Shown: in pieces, positions 16,801 through 24,322 of the stretch
How the letters are laid out: the number at the start of each line of letters is the position of its first letter
Numbering within the stretch: the first letter of the stretch is position 1
Origin: a virus
Length of the DNA stretch: 48,702 nucleotides
Reading direction: 5' to 3' (one strand)
IMG/VR virus record: IMGVR_UViG_3300030103_004992
Span: 1 to 48,702 of that record
Notes under the pieces: generated by a model
Database searches by the model: none
Told to the model about the DNA's origin: nothing
What the model saw: the letters and a program-made list of their open reading frames with translations, nothing else
Position numbers and translations under genes: made by a program

Positions 16801-17080
16801 AGTATTTTCTTACTTTTATTATTTCGTTACTTGTACTATCAATTTGTTTATTCAAAATATCAATTTCAAGTTGTTGTACAAATATAGATTGGTTTAATTT
16901 TACTTGATTACTTTCTAATCCTGTTATGACATTGTTTAAACTATCTATTCTTTGTTTTTGTTGTGTATAATCCCCTACTTGTGTTGGGGTTATTTTAATA
17001 AAAACAAAATATAATAAAAGTGTGAGAGATACTACACATGCTAAAACATGCCATAACTTTAATTTAACCTCTCTATTCAT
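16724..17080 (-). CDS. Inner-membrane coiled-coil protein (i-spanin-like, Rz-type topology)
   Basis: A 118-aa protein. A short positive N-terminus is followed by one transmembrane segment at about 9-28 (LWHVLACVVSLTLLLYFVFI) and a periplasmic-type coiled coil (QQKQRIDSLNNVITGLESNQ and onward). This is the topology of Rz inner-membrane spanins. Its 3' end overlaps the exported protein gene downstream by 77 bases, and the AT-hook gene lies 8 bases upstream. Length and topology fit a spanin, but phage membrane coiled-coil proteins are diverse and no holin or endolysin was identified nearby. Confidence 0.6.
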   Translation of the reverse strand: MNREVKLKLWHVLACVVSLTLLLYFVFIKITPTQVGDYTQQKQRIDSLNNVITGLESNQVKLNQSIFVQQLEIDILNKQIDSTSNEIIKVRKYYAKKIKDITTYTPTQLDNFFSERYQ

Positions 17081-17088
17081 ACTAAAGT

Positions 17089-17913
17089 TTATTCAACTCC
17101 CCTTCCTGCTGCTCTATTTAAATCATCTAACATTGATTTTGTAAGCTTATATTCTTCTTTAGCTTTTTTCATATAGGCATCAATTTTAGGTTTATCATCT
17201 TTAAATTTCTTAATAAACTTTAATCCCATATTAAATTTTTCCTTTTTTTCTTCTGGGGTAGATGATAAAGATTTAGCTGTTTCATCACTTGAAATATCAG
17301 CAGAAGATGGTCCTTCATCACTTGTATCAGAATATTCTACTTTATCAAACCCATCATCATCTTTTGTACGTGTAGATGTTTTAGCAGTTCCTGCAGGGCG
17401 CCCTCTTTTACCTGATCCAGTTGATTTTTCTTTTTTAGGTTTATTAGGGTCTGCTTTTCTACCTCGTTTGCCAGGTTCTTTACCTAATACAGTATTAGCA
17501 GCATTTTTTTCAATTGTGTTTGTTGCTATATCATCATTAAATTTATCTCCTGCTTCTTCTGCACCAGCAGCAACATCAGAAAGTAAATTTTGAAGGCTAA
17601 TATCATGAGTATCTTTAAGTTCTTTTTTAAGATTTTTAACATACCCTTTTAATCGTTGATTATTACCTTCACCTGAAAATACTGGGTCTTTAGATAACTT
17701 TTCAATAGTAGCTTTTTCAGCTGCTTTAACAGCTTTAAGTTCACTATCCATATTTTGTTTTTCTAATTGATCTTTTAATTGTTTCATACTAGCCATTTCA
17801 GCTAATTGTTCAATTTCTTTTAATAAATCAGAATCCTCAGCTACTGCAGGGATTTCATTTAATGCAGCATCAATTTCTTCTCTAATAATTTCAAGTAAAC
17901 GAGTTTTTTTCAT
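17089..17913 (-). CDS. AT-hook DNA-binding protein with capsid-targeting-like leader
   Basis: A 274-aa protein. Residues 1-20 (KKTRLLEIIREEIDAALNE) form the amphipathic leader seen across this genome, with several [IL]xE-type points. Residues 28-125 are helical. Residues 145-180 carry two AT-hook-like motifs, GKRGRKAD (148-155) and a canonical GKRGRPAG (168-175), in a Lys/Pro-rich linker. A Ser/Asp-rich stretch and a basic helical C-terminus follow. AT-hooks bind the minor groove of A/T DNA, apt for this AT-rich genome. I infer a genome-binding internal virion protein. It has its own promoter-like box. Confidence 0.72.
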   Translation of the reverse strand: MKKTRLLEIIREEIDAALNEIPAVAEDSDLLKEIEQLAEMASMKQLKDQLEKQNMDSELKAVKAAEKATIEKLSKDPVFSGEGNNQRLKGYVKNLKKELKDTHDISLQNLLSDVAAGAEEAGDKFNDDIATNTIEKNAANTVLGKEPGKRGRKADPNKPKKEKSTGSGKRGRPAGTAKTSTRTKDDDGFDKVEYSDTSDEGPSSADISSDETAKSLSSTPEEKKEKFNMGLKFIKKFKDDKPKIDAYMKKAKEEYKLTKSMLDDLNRAAGRGVE

Positions 17914-17929
17914 TACAGTATATTTTTAT

Positions 17930-17943
17930 TTATTTATAAATAT
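17930..17943 (-). promoter_or_regulatory. Late-promoter-like box before the AT-hook gene
   Basis: The minus strand reads ATATTTATAAATAA with an exact TATAAATA core, 16 bases upstream of the ATG at 17913 in the 29-base gap after the kinase gene. Confidence 0.58.
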
Positions 17944-18473
17944 TAATGAAATACTGTTTGTTTAATTTTTTCTATTCTTTCCTCAGTAGAGCCCGATATT
18001 TCTGTGTATTTGGGATGTTTACCCAATCTATCTCCAATTATATTTTTAATTGATTTATCAATTTCTTTTCGATATTCTTTATCTATTGTTCTAACCCCAT
18101 TATCTTCTAATTCTACACCTTTAGGAGAAACATAAAACAAATAATCATAATCATGAATTAAATTTTCAGCTAATGCTTGAAATTGTCTTCCCTCAGTCCA
18201 TGAAATTGATTTAGCTGATTTAGTAAATGCTATAACATCTACTACTGTTCTATCTGTTATAATATTTTCTTGTAATAATTCAGAAGTTCGTTCTGCTAAA
18301 AATATTAATTGACCCTTAATCGTAGAGTCAGTATTTAAAGGAATACCTAAATCCCTTAAATATTCACTACGCTCAGTAGCAAATTTATAACCTTTAAATT
18401 CAGGTAATTCTTTTAACGCATTAACTAACGTTGTTTTACCTACACTCATTGTACCACAAAACCCTATTTTCAT
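17943..18473 (-). CDS. Small P-loop nucleotide/nucleoside kinase (AAA_28/NadR-like)
   Basis: A 176-aa P-loop protein. Walker A GTMSVGKT is at residues 7-14, directly after the first strand. A later TDRTVVDVIAF segment and a lid-like region rich in Arg/Lys (RTIDKEYRKEIDKSI) follow. The pattern fits the AAA_28 group, which includes NadR ribosylnicotinamide kinase-like and deoxynucleotide kinase-like enzymes. Substrate cannot be decided from the sequence. There is no leader peptide, so it probably works in the infected cell. It is 10 bases downstream of the 94-aa gene. Confidence 0.75.
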   Translation of the reverse strand: MKIGFCGTMSVGKTTLVNALKELPEFKGYKFATERSEYLRDLGIPLNTDSTIKGQLIFLAERTSELLQENIITDRTVVDVIAFTKSAKSISWTEGRQFQALAENLIHDYDYLFYVSPKGVELEDNGVRTIDKEYRKEIDKSIKNIIGDRLGKHPKYTEISGSTEERIEKIKQTVFH

Positions 18474-18483
18474 ATTTTATAAT

Positions 18484-18768
18484 TTAACCGTTTAATCTTT
18501 CATTTCCAAGCATATATTTTAGCACATTTGATGGTATGCCTAATTGAGTAAATTGTTCTAGTTTAGCTAAAGCTTGAGTTACATCATATGCTACAATAGG
18601 TACTTCTTGTATTTTACCATTTTCAACATATCTACACTCATATAGTAGATTATCTTTAATTTTAGAAGTACCAATTAATTTAATTTCTAATACTGCTGTT
18701 TTTCTTTCAATTTTCGATAATTCAACAGCTAACTCTTTATCTTCTTTTTTATATTTTTTTCTAATCAT
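18484..18768 (-). CDS. Small hypothetical protein
   Basis: A 94-aa protein not recognised. It has a charged N-terminus (KKYKKEDKELAVEL), then beta-rich alternation (AVLEIKLIG, LLYECRYVENG) and a C-terminal helix (QALAKLEQFTQLG). No cysteine cluster, signal or membrane segment. It lies 4 bases after the dehydrogenase and 10 bases before the kinase, so it is translated in the same operon. Confidence 0.6.
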   Translation of the reverse strand: MIRKKYKKEDKELAVELSKIERKTAVLEIKLIGTSKIKDNLLYECRYVENGKIQEVPIVAYDVTQALAKLEQFTQLGIPSNVLKYMLGNERLNG

Positions 18769-18772
18769 AACC

Positions 18773-20131
18773 TTAAAATTCTATATCTTTTAATTCAGGT
18801 GACTTTTCTTCCATTTTCCTTGCTTCCTTATCCATTAATATAGATTCAGCAACATAAGTACCCTGTGCTCCTGAAACTGTTATACCTCTTGCACTTAAAG
18901 CATCACCCACGAAATGTACGTTAGAATAGTCATTTAGACTAAGATCTTGATAATCTACTAATGGTTCAGGTGACAAATATTTTACTTCAGGCATATAAAT
19001 ACCCCAATCATCCCCAAGTGTTGGGAATACAATTTCCATTTCTGTAATAAAATCTTCTATATATTGTGCATATTCTTCTCCTAATGCCTCAAATAAAGGT
19101 TCCATACTACCTACTGTGATACATTTAACAGAGTCACCTTCTGATGTTTTAGATGGGGTTCTATTGCCTGGGGAAAAATATGTTCCCTTACCATCCCAAT
19201 TCATTTTCTTTACTGCTTCTCTTGCCCAATCAAATGGGTTATCAATGTCTCTAATTTCCATTAATATACCAAAATTAGTCATACCATTTTTATATTTTGG
19301 GTCTTTTTTAGCATGACCATTATAACTAATGTCACCATAAGTGTGTTCAGCTGCTACATAAGCTGCATTATTGTTTGTACAGAATGAACGTAATGATACA
19401 CCTTTATCTTCAAATTTTTTATATAATTTAAAATCATAACTAATATCTATTAATTTTTGGAAATGTTTTTGTGGTGCTTCAAATCGAACACCTATTTGTA
19501 CTGCTTTAGGTTCAGTTGCTAATTCATATTTTTCAGCTAATTTTTTACCAAAATCAATTCCTGATTTACCTACACCAAAAATTAAATGATCATATTTTAT
19601 TTCACCTGCAAAATCATGATTTGCTAATGATACTTCTTGTTTATCAAAGTTAATGTCATAAACTTTATGTTCCCAAATAAATTTAATGCCCTTTTCAACT
19701 AAGTAATTATACCAATTTTTACCTATTTCATGTAAATAATCAGTTCCAACATGCCATACAGGAAATAGTTTTAAACCAAAATATGGTTTAATAAAATCTG
19801 GTTCTGATTGAGGATCAGAACATTGTACTTCCTCTGGTTTAGGGTGAAATCGTTTAAAATTAGCTATAACTTGATCAAACAATTCCATTGCTTTATCTTT
19901 ACCACAATATTTTGATAATTGACCTCCTACTTCAGTATGGTAAGTTAATTTACCATCACTCCAACCACCTGCACCTAACATTCCTGTCATTACTTCCTCA
20001 GGTAATCTGTTATATGGGTCTTTACCCATATCAATTATAGTGATTCTATCACCAGGATATCCATTATCTACTAATTTAGTTGCAGCATTAATACCTGCTA
20101 CACCTGCTCCTACAATTACTATTTTATCCAT
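18773..20131 (-). CDS. FAD-dependent dehydrogenase (COG2509-like), auxiliary metabolic gene
   Basis: A 452-aa flavoprotein. The N-terminal dinucleotide-binding signature GAGVAGINAA (GxGxxG at residues 8-13) begins a Rossmann fold. A second nucleotide-binding region DHLIFGVGKSGIDF is at about 180-195, and the C-terminal FAD-closing motif VHFVGDALSARGITVSGAQG lies at about 405-425. The pattern fits uncharacterised FAD-dependent dehydrogenases (COG2509-type) more than thioredoxin reductase. Substrate is unknown. The gene heads a transcription unit: a strong terminator lies immediately upstream, so it needs its own promoter in 20132-20158. Probably host-derived; unusual next to capsid and packaging genes. 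Confidence 0.82.
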   Translation of the reverse strand: MDKIVIVGAGVAGINAATKLVDNGYPGDRITIIDMGKDPYNRLPEEVMTGMLGAGGWSDGKLTYHTEVGGQLSKYCGKDKAMELFDQVIANFKRFHPKPEEVQCSDPQSEPDFIKPYFGLKLFPVWHVGTDYLHEIGKNWYNYLVEKGIKFIWEHKVYDINFDKQEVSLANHDFAGEIKYDHLIFGVGKSGIDFGKKLAEKYELATEPKAVQIGVRFEAPQKHFQKLIDISYDFKLYKKFEDKGVSLRSFCTNNNAAYVAAEHTYGDISYNGHAKKDPKYKNGMTNFGILMEIRDIDNPFDWAREAVKKMNWDGKGTYFSPGNRTPSKTSEGDSVKCITVGSMEPLFEALGEEYAQYIEDFITEMEIVFPTLGDDWGIYMPEVKYLSPEPLVDYQDLSLNDYSNVHFVGDALSARGITVSGAQGTYVAESILMDKEARKMEEKSPELKDIEF

Positions 20132-20158
20132 TTATAAATTTTAATACGTTAATATAAT

Positions 20159-20191
20159 AAAAAAAGTGACCTAATCCAAAGATTAGGCCAC
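20159..20191 (-). terminator. Rho-independent terminator after the accessory gene cluster
   Basis: On the minus strand GTGGCCTAATC and GATTAGGTCAC pair over 11 bp (one G-T) around a TTTG loop, followed by seven T. It ends transcription of the 20247-and-up genes before the dehydrogenase. Confidence 0.92.
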
Positions 20192-20246
20192 AGCTCTAAA
20201 AGTTTTTTTATGTTTAAATTCGACTGGCTATGAATCAGTCTATATA

Positions 20247-21017
20247 TTAGTCTAGATTAGGTTTTCTACCTTTTTCTTTATCCATGTCAATCATTGCTTT
20301 AATAGCAGCAGTGTTTGATGGTGAACCATAATCTGGTCTTTTAATATCTTTCATATATTCCATTACTTTAAGGTTAAGTTTTTGGGCAGTTTCATCATCT
20401 AAAAGATTTAATGCTTTAGCTAAAGCTAATCTAGGATTTGTCATTTCGTCACTATCAAATAACATACGTACAGTACCCCTAACTGCAGCAGTTCTTCCAG
20501 CTCCATATTCATTTAAATTATCTTCCTCTAAATTTTTCATTACATTCAGATTAGGAACTAATAAATCTCCGGATGAATAGAATTTTTTGCCTGCTTTAGT
20601 ATATTTATCATCCATTGCTTTTTTAACAGGTACTTTTAATGGGTGATATACTTGAAATTCTTTAGGTAATTCAGTTGTTGGACCATAATGATCTGTTTTA
20701 TTTAATACTTGCTTAAGCATAGGAGGTATGTCCATAATTAGCTTTTTAATAGCAATTTGATTAGTATATCCTTTAATTAAATTATTGTATAAAATAGCAG
20801 AAATAAATAAAGTATCATTACCAGGGTTATATACTATATGATCTCCAAATCGTTTTCTGATTTCTGTTGGGAATGGGAGGATGTTTGGGATAAATCTTCT
20901 ACCATCTCCTTTAGCCATTGATGAGGGTGATACAGAAGGTATTTGATAACTTTCTTCAATATCTTCACTTAAGATGCGAATAATTTCTTCTTTAATAAGT
21001 TGTTTTAAATTTTTCAT
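20247..21017 (-). CDS. Leader-bearing probable internal virion protein
   Basis: A 256-aa protein. Residues 1-22 (KNLKQLIKEEIIRILSEDIE) are a clear example of the shared amphipathic leader with LIKE and ILSE candidate cleavage points. The body is mixed alpha/beta with a basic stretch (KKAMDDKYTKAGKKFYSSG) and ends in a Lys/Asp-rich tail. No known enzyme motif. It is the last gene before a terminator and overlaps the cupin-like gene by 4 bases. Function unknown; virion localisation is inferred from the leader. Confidence 0.65.
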   Translation of the reverse strand: MKNLKQLIKEEIIRILSEDIEESYQIPSVSPSSMAKGDGRRFIPNILPFPTEIRKRFGDHIVYNPGNDTLFISAILYNNLIKGYTNQIAIKKLIMDIPPMLKQVLNKTDHYGPTTELPKEFQVYHPLKVPVKKAMDDKYTKAGKKFYSSGDLLVPNLNVMKNLEEDNLNEYGAGRTAAVRGTVRMLFDSDEMTNPRLALAKALNLLDDETAQKLNLKVMEYMKDIKRPDYGSPSNTAAIKAMIDMDKEKGRKPNLD

Positions 21018-21274
21018 TTTTTATATATCTTTAATTTAAGACTATTATCTCCTTTTATAACACGGTGCCAATGGTGTCTTGGTATAAATATAAGATTATT
21101 TAATGAAGTTGGCAATTCATTATCAAGTTGTATTTTCCAGTTTGTTTCTCCAAGAATTTCTAAAGTTCGATCTTCATCATCACGATGCCATAATAATTCT
21201 ATTGGATCTATATTTTCAGAAAATTCACGAATAATATAGGAATCTGTAACTTCTATATCAGTGTAAGGTTTCAA
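21014..21274 (-). CDS. Cupin-like small protein
   Basis: An 86-aa protein with cupin-like features: LLWHRDDEDRTLEILG, then a strand IQLDNELP, and IPRHHWHRVIKG near the C-terminus. The two His clusters could bind a metal as in cupins, but the barrel is very short. Phages often carry such HRDxEDR... WHR proteins of unknown function. It overlaps both neighbours by 4 bases, so translation is coupled. Confidence 0.65.
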   Translation of the reverse strand: MKPYTDIEVTDSYIIREFSENIDPIELLWHRDDEDRTLEILGETNWKIQLDNELPTSLNNLIFIPRHHWHRVIKGDNSLKLKIYKK

Positions 21275-21705
21275 GACTTTTTTTTATATTGTGCTTTTTT
21301 AGTATTTTTTACAAATTGTTTACCCTTTTTACCTCCCCTAACTTTTTTAGCTACAGTAGATTTTCTTTCTGCTTTAGTTAAAGATTGTGCTTTAGCTTTG
21401 GGTAAACAACGAGTTGTAGCTTTACCTTTTTTCATTGTACCACAAGGACCAGTTATGTTACCTGAGGTGTTAATACGGACCCATTTTTCTTTTTTAAACC
21501 AGTCACGTAAAGATTCTTTAATTATTTCGTGGATTTGTTCTTCTTTTACACCTTTCCAAATTTTACCTTTTCTACATCTAACTACAGCGCCTGATTTATA
21601 AGCAGAAGGTTTATCAAATTTACGATCAGCAATACGTAAACATCTGTCTCGTTTTTTCTTTTTTTCAGTAAGAACTTCTTTAATTATTTTTTCTAATCTA
21701 CCCAT
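21271..21705 (-). CDS. Basic protein with leader and DUF6321-like C-terminus
   Basis: The start is the ATG at 21705 (TAATG overlap with the upstream stop); a TTG two codons upstream is less likely. The 144-aa product begins MGRLEKIIKEVLTEKKKKRD, a leader ending LTE, then RCLRIADRKFDKPSAYKSGA, a motif I associate with marine phage proteins. A second leader-like segment is at about 55-65 (EEQIHEIIKESLRDW). The C-terminal half (WVRINTSGNITGPCGTMKKG, TRCLPKAKAQSLTKAERKST) resembles DUF6321. It ends in a Lys-rich tail. Strong positive charge suggests nucleic-acid binding inside the capsid (inference). Confidence 0.68.
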   Translation of the reverse strand: MGRLEKIIKEVLTEKKKKRDRCLRIADRKFDKPSAYKSGAVVRCRKGKIWKGVKEEQIHEIIKESLRDWFKKEKWVRINTSGNITGPCGTMKKGKATTRCLPKAKAQSLTKAERKSTVAKKVRGGKKGKQFVKNTKKAQYKKKS

Positions 21706-22862
21706 TACCAAAATCCACTAAAGGATGATTTTAAACCTAACAATTTAGCATAGCGAGGTAGTCTACAAGACCAGTATGATGCTTTTGTTCTATCTTTCTT
21801 TTCAGAACATCTATGACGTTTTGCAAATGCTCGTCTTGCTTTAGGGTTATTAATTTTTGCTTTTAATCCACCAGAACCAAATGTAACTTTTTTAATACGT
21901 TTTGTTTTAGGATCTCTAACATAAACATAATATGCCTTAGGACCACCACGTTTTGGTTTTCCTATAGGGGGATTTTTTTTCTTTTTCTTTTTCTTAGCTT
22001 CTTGAAGAGTAAAATTTGATATTGATCTATACCACTTTACTAACTCGTCATAATTCATATCAAATGCTGGGTAGTTAGGATCATTTTCAAATTTATCTAA
22101 TTCTTTAGGGAATCTTTCTAACATTTTTCTAATAGCATCCATTCTGTTATTAGTAGCTTTTATAGTTTTACTAGCGTTAAATAAGTTGTCTTTAGGTAAT
22201 TTCCAATCCCTATCCCATGTTCTTCTATCTATACCATAACTAGCAGGTCCAGTGTATATGTTATTATCATCTTCCCAATCATCTTCCCAATCCAAATCTT
22301 CTGATTCAGCAAGTTGAATATCATCTACTTTTAGAGGCTCTTCACCAACTATATATCGCACATCATTAAAAAGTGTGTCACGTATTATATCATCAATAAT
22401 ATATATTTTATTTGGGTCTAAGTTTTTAAAACTAGACTTATCACCAACAAACTTTACTTTATCACCTATATTAAAAGACTCATTAACTATATTTTCCATA
22501 GGTAAACCTAAAGGTACTTTTTTACCTTCATACATTCCATAGTTACCTAAGTCAGTTTCTTCTAAAATTTCTTTATCATCATCATTTACATGAATAATTT
22601 CACGTAAATATAAATAACGTGCTTCTTGCCATAAATTAAGGAAAGATTCGGAACCATAACGGAATGTGTTTTCGGTTAGTGGTAATTTATTTTGCACGTG
22701 ATATTGCAGATTTTCCGATAGTATTTGTTTAGGAGCTTTATTTTCATTTAGTAACACACCTTCATTACCTACATTATCACAAGTATTGCAACCGCAGTTA
22801 CAATCTTTCTTTTTTGGTTGAGTAGATAATACTTCTTTTATTAAATTTGTTAAACGTGTCAT
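21705..22862 (-). CDS. Multidomain leader-bearing protein with DUF5872-like C-terminus
   Basis: The start is the ATG at 22862, 1 base after the upstream stop; a TTG further up is rejected. The 385-aa product begins MTRLTNLIKEVLSTQPKKK (shared leader), then CNCGCNTCDN (a possible metal site). A domain I recall from marine phage proteins (LSENLQYHVQNKLPLTEN onward) is followed by a KOW/SH3-like strand set (FNIGDKVKFVGDKSS), an acidic Trp/Asp patch, a Lys run (KKKKKKK), and a DUF5872-like end (YVYVRDPKTKRIKKVTFGSG through HRCSEKKDRTKASYWSC). A mosaic of small modules suggests an internal core protein. Function unknown. Confidence 0.7.
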   Translation of the reverse strand: MTRLTNLIKEVLSTQPKKKDCNCGCNTCDNVGNEGVLLNENKAPKQILSENLQYHVQNKLPLTENTFRYGSESFLNLWQEARYLYLREIIHVNDDDKEILEETDLGNYGMYEGKKVPLGLPMENIVNESFNIGDKVKFVGDKSSFKNLDPNKIYIIDDIIRDTLFNDVRYIVGEEPLKVDDIQLAESEDLDWEDDWEDDNNIYTGPASYGIDRRTWDRDWKLPKDNLFNASKTIKATNNRMDAIRKMLERFPKELDKFENDPNYPAFDMNYDELVKWYRSISNFTLQEAKKKKKKKNPPIGKPKRGGPKAYYVYVRDPKTKRIKKVTFGSGGLKAKINNPKARRAFAKRHRCSEKKDRTKASYWSCRLPRYAKLLGLKSSFSGFW

Positions 22863-22863
22863 A

Positions 22864-23847
22864 TTAAAATAATTTATCAAAATTTAAAGCTAAGGCACTT
22901 TGAGCGGATTTAAAATTACTTAAAAAATTATCATCTGTTTTTAATTTTTCTAAATCAACAGCAAAAAATCTAACATCACCATCTTCTTTTAGACTAGCTA
23001 AAAAACCACCAGTTCCAGGTTTTCTTTTAAGTTTAGCAGTAACTAATTCATGTGCCATATTCCTAGCTCCTTCTTCAGCAGTACTAAAATTTCCTAATTT
23101 ATCAACTAAAGAATCTATATTATTTTTAATAGTAGCAAATAAAGGATATGTTTTTGCTAAATCACCTAATTCTAAATTTTTTAATTTTACTACATTTTCC
23201 ATAGCTGGGATTAAATCTGTGCCTTTAAAATTTGTTGGGTTAATGGTTTTTATTACTTCATCTTTTCCTAGTACTTTAACTAAGTTATTAAGTCCAAAAA
23301 TCATTCCTAGTAAACGTAAGTTTTCTTTATCAGCTCCATATCTACCTAAATTTAATAATCCAGTATGTTTATCATAAGCTTTAACCTCTACTCCTACTCC
23401 ATTAAACTTTAAATCAGGGTCATCTCCTTCTCTTCCCATAGTAACATCAACCCCACTATTAGAGTAATTATATAACCAATAAAGAGAAATTTCCCCATTT
23501 CCTACTCCTAAAGAACCAGCAGTTCCTACTTCTTTACCTACTTTAGGTGGTTTTACACTCCATAATTTTTTCCATATATCTAAGTCATCAGATTTAACTT
23601 GGATATCAAATGTTGAACTACCTCCAAATTTATATCTATTTTTAGATTGAGGAATAGTATCTATGTTTAAAGCATTTAAAATAACCTTATCATATTGTTC
23701 GTTTCCTTCTTTTAATAAAGATTTTTCTTCTGTTACTTCATGGATCATTTTAAACAGCATATCTTTATCCTTAGGATCATTCATGTCAGGATATCCTTTA
23801 GGAAATTTATAAGCTATACCATGTAAAAATTTATCTAAAACGTCCAT
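22864..23847 (-). CDS. Putative PD-(D/E)XK-type nuclease-like protein
   Basis: A 327-aa protein with GNGEISLYWLY (Glu119), PDLKFNGVGVEVKAY (Asp145, Glu154, Lys156) and downstream helices. The E...PD...ExK arrangement is the restriction-endonuclease-like metal site. Similar phage proteins with a GxGE then D...EVK pattern are known to me only as predictions. The N-terminus (DVLDKFLHGIAYKFPKGYPD) is distinctive. It lies among leader-bearing proteins and ends 1 base before the DUF5872 gene. It overlaps the upstream stop by one base (TAATG-type). Activity is unproven. Confidence 0.55.
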   Translation of the reverse strand: MDVLDKFLHGIAYKFPKGYPDMNDPKDKDMLFKMIHEVTEEKSLLKEGNEQYDKVILNALNIDTIPQSKNRYKFGGSSTFDIQVKSDDLDIWKKLWSVKPPKVGKEVGTAGSLGVGNGEISLYWLYNYSNSGVDVTMGREGDDPDLKFNGVGVEVKAYDKHTGLLNLGRYGADKENLRLLGMIFGLNNLVKVLGKDEVIKTINPTNFKGTDLIPAMENVVKLKNLELGDLAKTYPLFATIKNNIDSLVDKLGNFSTAEEGARNMAHELVTAKLKRKPGTGGFLASLKEDGDVRFFAVDLEKLKTDDNFLSNFKSAQSALALNFDKLF

Positions 23848-24320
23848 TATGTTTCTGGTTCTTCAGTTGGTGGTTCTTCAGTTGATGGTTCTTCAGTTGG
23901 TGGGGTTTCAGCTTCCATATCTCCTCCCATATCTCCACCTTCTTCTTCCTCTTCAGGTTTAACCCCATATCTTAAAATACGAGCTATTGCTTCTGCAGCA
24001 TGTTGTTCTTCTGGGAGGTTTAACAAGTAGTATTTTTTACCTTCAATTTGGGCTATAAAACTTCTTTTACCATAAATTAAGTAAAATAGTTGATCATTTT
24101 TTAAATTAATTCTAAATGTAGAAGGACGTGGTGCAACCCAATCAATTGAAGCTACAAAATTATCATATTCAGGTGTTAAAAGATCTACAATAACAGCTTT
24201 TAACTCAGGAAACTTAGTTAGTTCATCATACTGAACAGCTTCCTCAGGTGTAATAGTTCTATTAGAATACACCTGTTTAATTAAAATTTTTAGTTTACCT
24301 TGTAGTTCTTCTCTAGTCAT
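23847..24320 (-). CDS. Conserved hypothetical with Pro/Glu repeat tail
   Basis: A 157-aa protein. The N-terminal helix (REELQGKLKILIKQVYSNRT) is leader-like but less amphipathic. The middle (FRINLKNDQLFYLIYGKRSF, then EGKKYYLLNLPEEQHAAEAI) looks like a compact alpha/beta domain. Residues about 123-157 are a low-complexity acidic tail with PTEEP repeats and GGDMGGDM. No recognised function. One-base overlap with the nuclease-like gene. Confidence 0.65.
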   Translation of the reverse strand: MTREELQGKLKILIKQVYSNRTITPEEAVQYDELTKFPELKAVIVDLLTPEYDNFVASIDWVAPRPSTFRINLKNDQLFYLIYGKRSFIAQIEGKKYYLLNLPEEQHAAEAIARILRYGVKPEEEEEGGDMGGDMEAETPPTEEPSTEEPPTEEPET

Positions 24321-24322
24321 TT

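Noticed and set aside
21705-22880. TTG codon at 22880 as the start of the DUF5872-like gene (and TTG at 21711 for the next gene)
   Set aside because: ATG codons at 22862 and 21705 give perfect spacing to the upstream stops and place the leader exactly at the N-terminus.
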